Below the pieces are notes generated by a model. It was not told the DNA's origin. It saw only the letters and a program-made list of their open reading frames with translations, and made no database searches. A program made the position numbers and the translations under genes. Below, one piece after another: positions 50,601-60,209 of a DNA stretch of 64,000 nucleotides. The stretch lies in assembly GCA_051294375.1 (NCBI GenBank), contig JBJCIZ010000239.1, positions 1,754,581-1,818,580 on the forward strand, given 5' to 3'. This DNA comes from Paraspadella gotoi. Its lineage: Eukaryota > Chaetognatha. Every line of letters starts with the position of its first letter. Within the stretch, counting starts at the first letter, position 1.

Positions 50601-50755
50601 GGAGGCGGCGCCAAATCGTTTGTAGGGAGGGACGAAGATTCGCCTTCACCGCCAGAGTTTGGCTTTGAGCAGGTGCAGTCGCAGTTGTAGGCACAGGTGC
50701 AGCCATCTCTACGAAGATGTCTCGGTATCGGGCGGGGACCGTCGGAGGCCAGCAT
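44061..50755 (-). CDS. ERI1: ERI1 (3'hExo), SAP domain and DEDDh 3'-5' exoribonuclease
   Basis: Exons 50755-50082, 50047-49907, 49821-49726, 49449-49290, 49173-48973 (with the 25-N gap inside), then 44467-44292 and 44209-44061 (D1 copy) join to about 523 aa. The sum is divisible by 3 only if the gap is empty. The N-terminus is a long Pro/Ala/Cys-rich region. The SAP domain follows (EINKMSYSQLKERLTQLG, FKDVLKKRLKTFYKKQ), then the nuclease with Exo I VVIDFEATCEE, VRPKLKPILTKFCSTLTGI, Exo II VVTDGPWDMCRF and Exo III KPHSGLDDAKNIA (HxxxD). ERI1 trims histone mRNA 3' ends and 5.8S rRNA and restrains RNAi. Between exon 5 and the D1 exons lie a MICU copy (C) and a frameshifted duplicate of the last two exons (D2), probably assembly errors. 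Confidence 0.88.
44669..47713 (-). pseudogene. MICU copy C, 3'-truncated, with one-base indels
   Basis: Runs from exon 1 (47713) to the intron after the KTYSR exon and stops at 44669, so the last three MICU exons are absent. It is the same orientation as copy A and nearly identical, with single-base losses or gains in homopolymers (for example one C short in the run before GLGLDSFR). It sits inside the ERI1 gene between the two copies of its 3' exons. It cannot encode a full protein. Confidence 0.75.
47123..47431. repeat. 22-bp minisatellite in MICU intron 1 (copy C)
   Basis: Same array as at 36116 and 37357, with local variants (GAGGCGAAGAAAGCG). Confidence 0.9.
48297..48943 (-). pseudogene. 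Direct repeat D2: frameshifted duplicate of the ERI1 last two exons
   Basis: A 647-bp duplicate of D1. It differs by single-base deletions (GTTCCAAAG for GTTCCCAAAG; TTGGCGAG for TTGGCCGAG) and an insertion (GGATTGATG for GGATGATG). Both exons lose frame, so D1 is the functional version. Confidence 0.8.
49147..49171. other. Assembly gap, 25 N, inside an ERI1 exon
   Basis: The exon reads AT before the gap and C-GTG-GAC-ACT after it. Joined with nothing missing this gives I-V-D-T-F-H, the expected ERI1 sequence after Exo I, so the gap is probably empty. Confidence 0.95.
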
Positions 50756-51304
50756 AGTCACGTGATCACAGTCAACTTTTTCAAAAGGGAAAATTCGATT
50801 GACTGAGAAAAATGTAAGAAATCAAAATAAAGATACTCGTTAAATGGATGATAAAAGATAAATAATGTCAAAAAAATCTAACTCATAGTGTCTCAGGGTA
50901 AGTCTTTGGGTAAGTTACGAAGGAGAAGCTAGAGATAAATATATAAGTTAAAGATAAAATATATAAACAATACAAATTTATTTTTGTAACATAATAAATC
51001 GTTAACAAATGTAAATATCTCAAAGTCAAACAAGATTTAACTCTTTGACTCTTTAACAAGCGTAAAACAAAACCTCGAAACGTCAACAACCTTTCTTCGT
51101 GACTAGTTTTTTTTTCCCATTAGTTACATAGCTATTAATTCTTTTTTGTGTATCAAGTTTAGATGGATCTCACGGTACCTCATCTCTCGCATTAGTTACA
51201 AAGCTATTAATTCTTTTTTGTGTGTCAAATTTAGGTGGATCTCCCGGTACCTCATATCTCCATCATCCCGAACCTTTCCCCCCCCATTTGTCGAATGACT
51301 AATC
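50756..51304. repeat. Intergenic ERI1-ADH with a ~65-bp tandem duplication
   Basis: Within this ~550 bp spacer, 51118-51250 holds two adjacent diverged copies of a unit containing ATTAGTTACA, AGCTATTAATTCTTTTTTGT and GGTACCTCAT. No gene seen. Confidence 0.75.
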
Positions 51305-52777
51305 TCAACTTCCGATCGTTCCGCAATCAAGAACGAATCTCTTGACTGAATCGTTTTTGGCCGCGAGGTTCGAGTATACGGCGTCCAACTCTGACGCCGC
51401 CACGACTCGACAATCTGGAACGACGCCGCGCTCCGCGCAGAAATCGATGCATTCCTGCGTCGCCGCGACGCCGCCGATGATGTTGCCCGAAACCGACAGG
51501 CGCCGGAACATCAAGGACGCCTGGTGGATGGAATGAGGAGTGGAGACGATTCCCAATTGAAGAATCGTTCCACCAATTGCCAATAAAGGAAGATAAGTCG
51601 ACACCTGATGGACGAGATCAGTTCCGAATAAAAATTATCATTCAACTAAAACGAATCCATGTTTCTTTCCTGGTGATCGACGGACACCGTATTCAATATC
51701 AAATCGAGCTTGCCGACCCAGGACGACAAGCTGCTTTCCTCGGTGGACAAGAGGAAATCAGAGGCGCCCATTTTCAAAGCTTCTTCTCTTTTATTGGGCG
51801 AGGACGAGATGGCGACGACCTCGTTTCCCATCGACGCCGCGAGACGCAACCCCATCTGCCCGAGACCGCCAATTCCGACGACGCCCACGCGAAGGCCTCC
51901 GTTCAACGCCCCCCAGCGAACCAAAGGGGAATACATGGAAACGCCGGCGCAGAAAATGGGTCCAGCCGCTTCGAGAGGGTACTCGTCGGGAATTCTGTCG
52001 GGAGGGTTTAGTTTTTTTTTTGCTTTTTTTTTTGCTCGTGGAACGAAAAAAAATATTAAGAATAAAGTAAAACTTCGAGTATTAATGCCCCAAATAATAA
52101 GAACTACGTCAACTGAAGCATGTCCTACCAAGAGGCGACCGTCCTGAGCCTTTTGTTACATAATTGCGAATTCTTATCATTCCCGAAGAGAATGGAGGCG
52201 ATTGCGTGTAAATTGCGTGTAAATTCTTATCATTCCCGAAGCGATTGGAGGCGATTGCGTGTAAATTAAAAATCCCGAATTTATTATTCTTAATTATTTA
52301 TAAATCTTGGTTTTTTTATAACCTAACGACGAAACGACGATGTACGGTGATCGATCTCGAGTAACCGCCGTACGTGATTCCCGTGTCCGATTCGATCAGT
52401 CCGTGTTTGACTCGATCGTTGTACGTCCACGTCATCCCCCGTTCGCAATACTGCTCGTCTCCCATCGCGCAGGACTTGCACTGGAGACAGGACTCGACGA
52501 TGCAGCCGACGCCGACTCTGTCGCCGACGGAGAATACTTCTCCGGCCTCGTCTCCGCGCGCCGTCACGATTCCGGCGATCTCGTGACCGGGGACCAGCGG
52601 CCAAGTGGTCACGCCTAAGTCGTCGTTGGCGTAATGGACGTCGGCGTGACAAACGCCGCAGTAGCGGATCTCTATTTGGACGTCGTAGTTGCCGGGGGCG
52701 CCGCGCTTTACTGTCAGAGGACCGAAGGGGTCGTTGGGACTATTTTTACCGACGGCGCGGACCTCGCGAAAATCCAT
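51305..52777 (-). CDS. Zinc-dependent medium-chain alcohol dehydrogenase (cinnamyl-alcohol-dehydrogenase-like)
   Basis: Exons 52777-52323, 51994-51688 and 51604-51305 join to about 353 aa. The catalytic zinc segment reads CGVCHADVHYANDD and PGHEIAG. The structural zinc lobe has four Cys in CIVESCLQCKSC and QYC. The cofactor motif is VGVVGIGGLGQMGLRLA, with a following Ser-rich loop suited to NADP(H). This is the CAD/YahK-type branch of MDR enzymes, which reduce aldehydes; the substrate is not deducible. In animals this branch is patchy, so horizontal origin is possible, though the gene has introns. The exon 2 donor used (ACG|GTGTCC) is canonical but removes the VSVDHQ residues, whose equivalents most homologues keep. 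Confidence 0.88.
52190..52270. repeat. Short tandem duplication in ADH intron 1
   Basis: Two adjacent copies of a unit with TTCTTATCATTCCCGAAG and GGAGGCGATTGCGTGTAAAT, separated by a partial repeat. Confidence 0.8.
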
Positions 52778-53482
52778 TTCGATGAAAAAATCAAAATGGG
52801 TATAACTAATATAACTATGATATTGAACATAATCCGATGTTTAAAACCAAGCAGTCAATACGCATTACTCAATTAAAAGCCAAATACACATTTTCATATT
52901 ACGGTTTTAGCTTCCGAAAAAAACTTTCGACTTTGTCAGAAATTATCGCTTCAGATTGGGCGGAGAGTAAGATCGCGAAACTACGGTGATTGACTTACGT
53001 TTCGGAAGTGGGCGCGCCCGTCGTTTTTGGTATTATTAAATACGAAACATATATTTATTAACAAGAAATGATAAGTACAAAACTTTAGTTCTTTCCTACA
53101 AATTTTTTCGAAGTCCTGACATCAGGCAAGCGCAGTCTCGAAACGTAATTTATTGGTCCTCAGTTTAAATTTACTGCTGAGACCGACACAGGATTTCAAG
53201 AAGGGCTCACAATTTCGTAGTGTAGTTATTTTGTGATGAATTACAATTTCCTTTTACAAATTTACTACCTCTTTTAACGATCTGCCATACCATGTTGGAC
53301 CAAAAAGATGGTAAGGACAAAAAGGGGTGATTGATAATAATCTGGAAAAAAAAAATACAAGTTGAAATATGAGAACAAAACAAAACACCGACGGCTAAAC
53401 GGTTTAGGTTGTAAAGAAAAAAAAAAAGAAGAAAAAAACCGGAAGATTCAACTCAAAACTAATGATATAAAAAAAGAAAGAA
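52778..53482. other. Intergenic between ADH and the small acidic gene
   Basis: About 700 bp of AT-rich sequence with no recognisable gene, RNA or repeat. Confidence 0.5.
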
Positions 53483-53803
53483 TCAAACGTCGAGTCGAGG
53501 TTTTTTAACAACAGAATCCGTTGATCCTTCGTCGGCCTCTTCATCATCATTATCATCATCATCATCTTCAACGTCGTCGTTTTCCTCAGTTCTATTTTCA
53601 GCGGGGGCGGCGCCGGCGCCGGCGCCTTTCTCTTTAAAAGCCTCGACCACGTCGGTCAACCTTCGGTTCATCTCCTTCCGACACTCGGCGACGGCGTCTC
53701 TCAATCCCTTCAATTCGAACGCCGCGGCGTCGACGGGGAAAGAAAAGTTTTGGGAAACGGGAGACCCGGTCTCCGTAGTCGTGATTAAAACTTTGACGGA
53801 CAT
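53483..53803 (-). CDS. Small acidic protein, possibly KEOPS subunit GON7
   Basis: A single exon of about 106 aa starting MSVKVLITTTETGSP. The first half is ordered (FPVDAAAFELKGLRDAVAEC, then RKEMNRRLTDVVEAFKEK). A Gly/Ala linker follows, then an acidic run (DDVEDDDDDNDDEEADEG) and a basic tail VVKKPRLDV. Size, an amphipathic first half, an acidic tail and a terminal KRPK-like motif recall metazoan GON7, a KEOPS subunit needed for tRNA t6A formation. Similarity is at the level of layout only. An acceptor-like TTTTTAAAG lies upstream of the ATG. Confidence 0.5.
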   Translation of the reverse strand: MSVKVLITTTETGSPVSQNFSFPVDAAAFELKGLRDAVAECRKEMNRRLTDVVEAFKEKGAGAGAAPAENRTEENDDVEDDDDDNDDEEADEGSTDSVVKKPRLDV

Positions 53804-53866
53804 TTGGGTCGTCGTTCGAATCTTTAAAAATAAATTCAAGAGTAAAAAAAAAAATTAAACGATCAA

Positions 53867-53906
<40 letters not shown>

Positions 53907-54128
53907 TCACCCGATGAGCGGTAATTAATGATAATCAATTAAAATTAATTAAAGTATAAACCAATGTTTTATTAAACAAGTTACAAATAGACGTTGACAG
54001 TTTCAGTGATTCTTCAAGAATTTAAGTCCAACACACCGAACGGAAACGTAAACATTTTAATTCAGTCTTTGGGTTATCAAGTTAATCGGCGTAATGAGTC
54101 CAATTACTCTTCATTAAGAAATGGGGGT
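53804..54128. other. Intergenic with long A run
   Basis: About 325 bp with a poly-A tract at about 53872-53904; no gene. Confidence 0.6.
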
Positions 54129-57100
54129 TCAATTCGGTAGATTCATGTCTTTGGCGACGAGTTGAGCCGTCGTCGAGTGAAAGGACGGACGATGTTTTTC
54201 AAAGGCCTCGATCGCGGCGGGTCGAGCTTCGGTCCAAGCGTGAAGATCTCTGTGGGGAGGGATTGAGGAGAAAAGTAACAAATATGAATGATATGATAGG
54301 ACAAACAAAGATAAACAGAGACACAACATAACATACATAACCAACAGAAAGTCGCCTCGTGCTATATCTCGAAATTTAAGAAGACTACACTAAATTCCTC
54401 AGTACTTATATCTCATTGGATAGTTCAATTATTCAATTAAATCACAAGATTTCTTGGCCAAGCATTTTTATTGCGTTCATCCCAACAAAAACAATCGAAA
54501 TTAAAACAACTACGAAACAAAAACGACTCGAACCAACAACAAAGAACCAAGACCGACCACCGACTCCCACCTGAAGAGCGGTCTCGTGAACTTCATCCTC
54601 CCTTGCTCGGTCGCCATGGCGATCGCCAACGGAATAGCCTCCGGCCAGCCCACCTTCAAACACAGTCTCAACCAACGAAACCGAATCTCTGAGTTCTTGA
54701 CCGAATTAAAAGCGTATAGATTTTCCATGGCCTTCAATTTTTCCACCGTCACCTCTCCCTCCGGCGCCAACAGCAACTGAGACAAAAACTCCACCGTCTG
54801 CTTGGAGGAGAGTTGACGGAATCCCTCATCGAGCCTTTCCTTCACTTCTCCCTCTACCGAATCCGTTTGAATCCATTCGCCGGCCAAATCGGCGCAGGCT
54901 TTTAGCTGCGACTCGTCGAAGGCCGGTTTGACGGGCGGCATTCCCGGCGCGTGAAGCCACGCCTTCCAATCGACGGCCTCCAACGCCGCCGTGGCATCCT
55001 TCCGATCGGCGAAATGCTCGAAGAGGAAATTCTTCCAATCTTCGGTGGCGATCGACTTGAACTTGAATCGCTCCACGTAGGCGCGGAGGAAAGGCTCGAA
55101 GACTTTCGGTCCTCCGAGGATCGATTCCAAATAATACAGGAGGGTGTGGCCCTTTTCGTAAGGCACGGAGCTGAAGGCGTCGTCCGGGTCGATCCCCTCG
55201 AGACGCGGGTTGAGCATCGTCAAGGGATTGTCGACGCCGAGCGTCTCCACGGCGTAGCGAAGGTCGTTCCAACCGGCCAGGGCCGGCAAATAAGTTTCGC
55301 GGAAAAGGTTCGCCGCCCGAAGAGGCGTCCCTGCGGATTTGTTGCGGTTGGAGAACACCGTGTGTCCTGGGGGGGGGAAGAAAGGTCGAGAATGAAGGTT
55401 GATATGGAATGATCGCAATGTCTCTCACAAGGTCGGTCGATATAAAGCTTACAGGTGATAACAGAATGAGTAAAGTGCATGCTGTTTCTATTTCATTCAA
55501 ATGACATCCAAACGAGGGAGAACTTTTCGTTTTCCCCATTTTCCAATCGCGAGACAACGAAAACCCAAAATCGTAACCTTACCCCACCCAACACCCCATC
55601 GGATCGGGGTCCCATCCTCACCTTTCGTTCAAGCCAAAAGGTTCGGGGTTGTTGTTGGTGACGGAGATTCCCCGTCCAAGAGTGGGAATCTCGTGAGCGA
55701 CGCACCGAGGCGAGGGATTTGTCGCGGCCAAAAGAGTCGGCGCCACGAAGGTGAGGCCAAGGGTTTCCATTCCGCCGTAAGGGAAGGAAGGCCGGCAGCA
55801 CGAGGGAGGTCTGGGTGGGTGAGGAAGCGATTTGTGCGAGGGAAATGAAATTCCGGTACGGGAGCTGAGAGAAACAAATCCACTACAGTTTCAAATTATA
55901 TAATATATAAAAAGATATATATACTTTAAAATGCAACCAATGTTATCGAAACTATTTTTAAGCTGAACTATCTAAGCTCGCCGATCGTAACTGACATTCT
56001 CTCACAACAACTCGACCTTCCCGTTCCTTCTCACCGTATCTGCCCCAAAGTAAGTCCCACGATGCTCTCCGCCGTCTGGATGAAGTCCTCGGTTTCCTCG
56101 AACTTCTGCGGCGGCGGCGTCGACGACGGGCGGTTCGCCCAGACGCGACTCCTGGGCCGATCTCGCGAGACTCGAGTTCGCCGACGACGATGGCCAAGAG
56201 GTAGGAAGGGATCGGGACGGACTGGACGAAGGTGGATTCCGTGGGCGTCGAGAGACTTAAAATTTGGGATTCGAGTGTAGGGGGCAACAAAAAACAGGTA
56301 TTTACAAAATCAAATACAGTATAAGTGTACAGAGATTAATCATCAAATATTCTGGGTTAACTCTTTCAACTTCATAAGTATAGCCCGCGATTCAAGACCT
56401 CGCCTCCAATCTTAAGACAACGACCAGACTTACTTTGAATCTTCGATCGACAAAAATAAAATCAAAATATCTTCCTAAATTGAAAAGAACAACATTCCAG
56501 CAATGTATTGCGTCAAGAGTTTAGTATAATTTAGTAAGTTACTTCAAACGAATGCTAAAATGAAAACACTACAAAATGTAAATGAATTTAAAAGATAAGT
56601 GAACTAAAAACAGAAACTACAAATATATTACCTCCTCCTTGATGGCGCTCATCAACACGGTCATCCCCTCCGGCGCCCTCACCCGAGCCGAGTAAGGAAA
56701 CTTGACGGCGGGTGAGTCTTGACACGGCACGAGGCTCCTCGCGTGGATGGCCTGACACTGCGAGAAGAGAAAGGGCTTTCGTCGAGCCGCCGTCTGCTGA
56801 GGCTTCAGCCACTGGAGGGCGCTGCACTCGGGTTTGGTCGAATAGTCGACGACCACGTTGAAGATCGAGGATCTATTCCCGTCCCGCGGGAGGTCGACCA
56901 CGAGCGGGGCGCCGAAAGCCGGATGGGAGGGTCCAAGACGAAAGGCCAACTCTTCGGTAGATCCCTCCAGACGCACGGCGGAGATGTTCAAGTCTCTCGT
57001 GTCGAGGATCAGCGGAGCGTCGCCGGCTGCGTTCTCGCGCGCCTCCACGCGAAGAGTCACGGAACCGGAGACGGTCTTGGCCTCGAAGTCGACGACCCAA

Positions 57101-57270
57101 TCGAGGTGGACGCGCTTGATCAAGAAGGCGTCGACGTTGGAGTACGAGCTGGGGTCGGCGGCGCTGATGGGGATCGACGACGACATTGTCGAGAGTTGGA
57201 GACTAAGAAAGAGTAAAGCGGCCGAGGAGAGGGCTAAGGGAACGAGAATGTGAAGGGACAACAAAGCCAT
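54129..57270 (-). CDS. LTA4H: Leukotriene A4 hydrolase-type M1 aminopeptidase, with a damaged catalytic exon
   Basis: Exons (57270 or 57185)-56632, about 56255-56050, about 55870-55629, 55366-54571 and 54249-54129. Recognisable pieces are LQWLKPQQTAARRKPFLFSQ, CQAIHARSLVPCQDSPAVKF, VPIPSYLLAIVVGELESREI, VPYEKGHTLLYYLESILGGP and RFRWLRLCLKVGWPEAIPLA, and the LTA4H-type helical C-terminus. The exon that should carry GGMEN and HEISHSWTGN is in pieces in all three frames, because single bases are missing or added about eight times within 250 bp. The 56.1 kb exon also lacks one C in GPRSRVW. Either this is a consensus error or the copy is dead. The 57270 start would add a hydrophobic leader (MALLSLHILVPLALSS) not normal for a cytosolic enzyme; 57185 (MSSSIPIS) is the conventional choice. 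Confidence 0.85.
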
Positions 57271-57312
57271 GGGAAATAGAGGCTTCGAGAAGGAACAATC
57301 AAATGCGGCAAC

Positions 57313-57349
<37 letters not shown>

Positions 57350-57397
57350 AGGAGAGACAACAAAATTTAAAAAAAAAACAAAGATCTTTAAGGCTTT

Positions 57398-59848
57398 TTA
57401 AAGGTTCAACGAGAAAGAAGAGTATCCCCGAGAGACGCAAAGGTCGACTCGATCGCTGCTTCCGGCGACGGCGGTGACGGGGAATTCCGAGTCGCGTCGA
57501 TTCCATTCGACGCTATAGACGCTCGACGGGGTGACGGGCATTCTGAGGGAGAGGTGGCCGGAGAGATCCCAGTGGTTCACGTGGGGGGACGAGCCTGATA
57601 AAGAAAGGGGAGATTAAGGTTATTAATTAATCTTTTAAATATTATTATAAAAGAGGCGCTTATTTTTCATGTACTATTTAGGAAAAAAGTATATAACATT
57701 TTTAATAAAGGATATCTATTCGAAAACTTATTTGATTTAAAAAAAATCAGAATGTTTCTTGATCTACATTGAATTTTTTTTTAGTAGCTTCCTTCCATTT
57801 TTTTCTAGGTCAAATCGTTTAAAAATTTCAGGCCAAAAAATATTATAACTTTAAATGAAAATGGCGAAAAAAATCATATTTAATTTTCTTTCCATTTTTA
57901 ATATTGAATTATTTTTTTATTTCGAATAGAGTTAGTTATTTTTTTTTAAATTAGCAATGCTAAAGGCCTTGCACCTCTTTTTGGTTCAAAAAAATATTAT
58001 TATACATTTTAGAAAAGAGGGAAAGACGAATGCAAGCAATAATAAAAGCCGAGGAAAAGCATACCAAATATTGAGAATGTTTTACCTATATTTGTATATT
58101 TTTATTGAATAAATGAATTATGTTATATATTTTTTTTGCTAGATAGTATGTAAATGCTTTATGAAATTGGTAAAACCAATATAAAAATTACCCATTCATT
58201 TAATAAATAAGCTATCTTGCCCTGACTTGGGACAGGTTTTGCTGGTTTAAGGGCTAAAAATACAAGATAAAAACATAGCAGGACCCTCTCTGATAGTCGA
58301 GTTTATTCACTGTTTATATTCAATTAGTAATATAAATAGGGAATATTAATTTATATATATTAATTTTCCTTGAATTTAGCTACTTCTAAATCAATAACTG
58401 AAAAACATCTTTACCATTTACATACATACAGACTTACCAGTACCAGTACAATACCAGACAATATATTTGCAATTCGTAAATAATAACCCTTTTCCAGGGC
58501 TTTATTAACCATTAAGAAAATAAAAATAATAAAACCTTTATGCCCTAAATCTAACTTCTCAACAAAAAAAATCTTCTCATTCTCCAACCACCATCCTCAC
58601 CCGCGCTGACGAGTCCCTCCTCGCAAACCGGACGACGTTTTGAGCGAGCGGAGTCCGAGGATCGAAGACGACGAGCGGCTTCATGGCGGAGTGTTTGGAA
58701 AGACCGTTGAAGGCCGAGCTCATCTTGAGGTGGAAGAGAGAGAGGCGAGGTCCGCCGCCGCAGATCACGCGGTCTTCTTCGACGTCGAGGCAAGAGATCC
58801 ATTTGCCGACGGAAGGGCGGGCGCAGGAGGAATGTTCATTGGGTTCGTGGGGGGGGAGAATTGAAAAAGATAATGTGTAATAGTTACAAATAATGTAAAA
58901 AATTGTATTTTCGAGCTTTTTCTGAATATTAGGGCTACGATGCTTCGAGAGTCTTGCTGTGAAAAACCGCAAGTTACATTAGATCTCAGTACGATTCGAC
59001 AATCGACAATCAAATTTAATTCGAATTTAAACAGAGACGTTGTCTTTTTTGGGTGTTTTCTAGTTCTTAATTTATAATAATAATATAATTATTTATTATT
59101 ATTACCTATGAGAAAAACTGATCCGCCGGTCTTTTTCTCGAATCCCAAAATCTGAGGGTCCCGTCTTCGCTTCCCGATATCACAGTGTGATCGTCCTTGA
59201 TGGCCAGGCAGTGAACGTAGTCGGAATGACCCAAGAACTTGCGGAGTAAAGCACCTTTTTTAAAAAAATGGATTTTATTCATTGAATAAAATTATTTATA
59301 AATTTACAGTAAAAATTACAGAAACAACTCAAAAACGGATTCGAGTAAAATTAAAACAAAACAATTCTTTACCCACCCGTTTCGATCGACCAACAATAGA
59401 CGGTTCCGTCGCCGGCGGCGGCGAACAACTCGGAACCCCTTGCGACGAGGGCGTTGATCTCCGGCCGACCACCGACGGCTTTGTCGATAGGAGCGGTGAG
59501 AGACCAAGCGGGTCGGCGCTGTTCCACGACGCCCACCTCCTCGGCGACGCAATCTTCCCAGGACCACCCATCGATCCGACCCACGCCGCCCGCGCATAGG
59601 AAGGCGCCGGCGTTGGTCAGGGAGAAAACGGGGTCTTCGTCGTCGTCAGCGCTGAGTTTAAATGCGGACGAACGTTTTGAGGGATGCCCGAAGACGTCCC
59701 GAAGGCGGAAGACGGAGATTTCGCCGTAGTTGTTGCCGACGGCGAGAAACCGGCCGCAGGGGGAAAACTGTTGGGCGTAGGAGGTCATGTAGAGTTGGGA
59801 TATCTTGGTCGCGCCCGCCATTTGGGATATCTTGGTCGCGCCCACCAT
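57398..59848 (-). CDS. THOC6: THOC6, WD40 subunit of the THO/TREX complex (apparent indels)
   Basis: Exons 59848-59377, about 59257-59110, about 58845-58601 and 57594-57398. WD-repeat signatures are FSPCGRFLAVGNNYGEISVF, RPEINALVARGSELFAAAGD, FLGHSDYVHCLAIKDDHTVI, GSEDGTLRFWDSR, GKWISCLDVEEDRVICGGGP, VNHWDLSGHL and the ending RVDLCVSRGYSSFSL, all in THOC6 order. THO couples transcription to mRNA export. Three one-base defects interrupt the frame: a T run in exon 2 putting TAG before the donor, an acceptor AG lost before exon 3 (CCCCAC), and a T short in VVRF-EEGLVSAG. The N-terminus has a 28-bp tandem duplication (GATATCTTGGTCGCGCC) giving MVGATKISQ-MAGATKISQ. A TTTTTTTAACAG site lies upstream of the ATG. 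Confidence 0.85.
57677..58142 (+). mobile_element. Decayed DNA transposon (copy 2) in THOC6 intron
   Basis: Same order of blocks as the element at 20442-21103 (AACTTATTTGAT, AGTAGCTTCCTTCCATTTTT, TTAGCAATGCTA, AAGCATACCAAATATTGAGA), with internal deletions. The coding remnant is more degraded, and the TIRs are worn. Confidence 0.65.
58143..58600. other. THOC6 intron remainder
   Basis: AT-rich intron sequence right of the transposon relic; nothing further recognised. Confidence 0.4.
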
Positions 59849-60209
59849 TTTTGGACGCGGAGATGAGTTAAGGGTTAAGTTACGAGTTAATATTGGGATC
59901 TGTTAAAAAAAAACGAAAATATATTAGCGAATGGACGGAATATTGCTGCTTTTTTTTTGGTCAAGATTATCAAAAATGATACAACAGTGCAGTTTTTAAA
60001 AGGTGATCACAGTGGCAACGGGTTTTAATGAAAAGAAATGCATTAAAAAATATTGCAAAATAGCAGGATTGAATTCATAGGTAAAAAAAAAATTCGGTAG
60101 GTAAAATTAAAAGGCAAGTGCTTCCGGAAAAAAAAGTTACAATAAATAAAATATGGTAATATATAAAAAGGACAGGCACGGATTGGGCTTACAATGAAAT
60201 GTGCGGAAG
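59849..60209. other. Intergenic between THOC6 and the RIM-binding protein gene
   Basis: About 360 bp, AT-rich. Contains the acceptor-like TTTTTTTAACAG upstream of THOC6. No gene. Confidence 0.5.

Noticed and set aside
51640-51690. A GA-AG non-canonical intron in the ADH gene (after VSVDHQ)
   Set aside because: A canonical GT donor six codons earlier also keeps frame; without cDNA the exotic intron is not needed, though it would fit homologue length better.
58577-58972. 131-codon minus frame as an independent protein
   Set aside because: Only its right half is coding (a THOC6 exon); the start part is AT-rich intron sequence read through because the acceptor AG seems to have lost a base.
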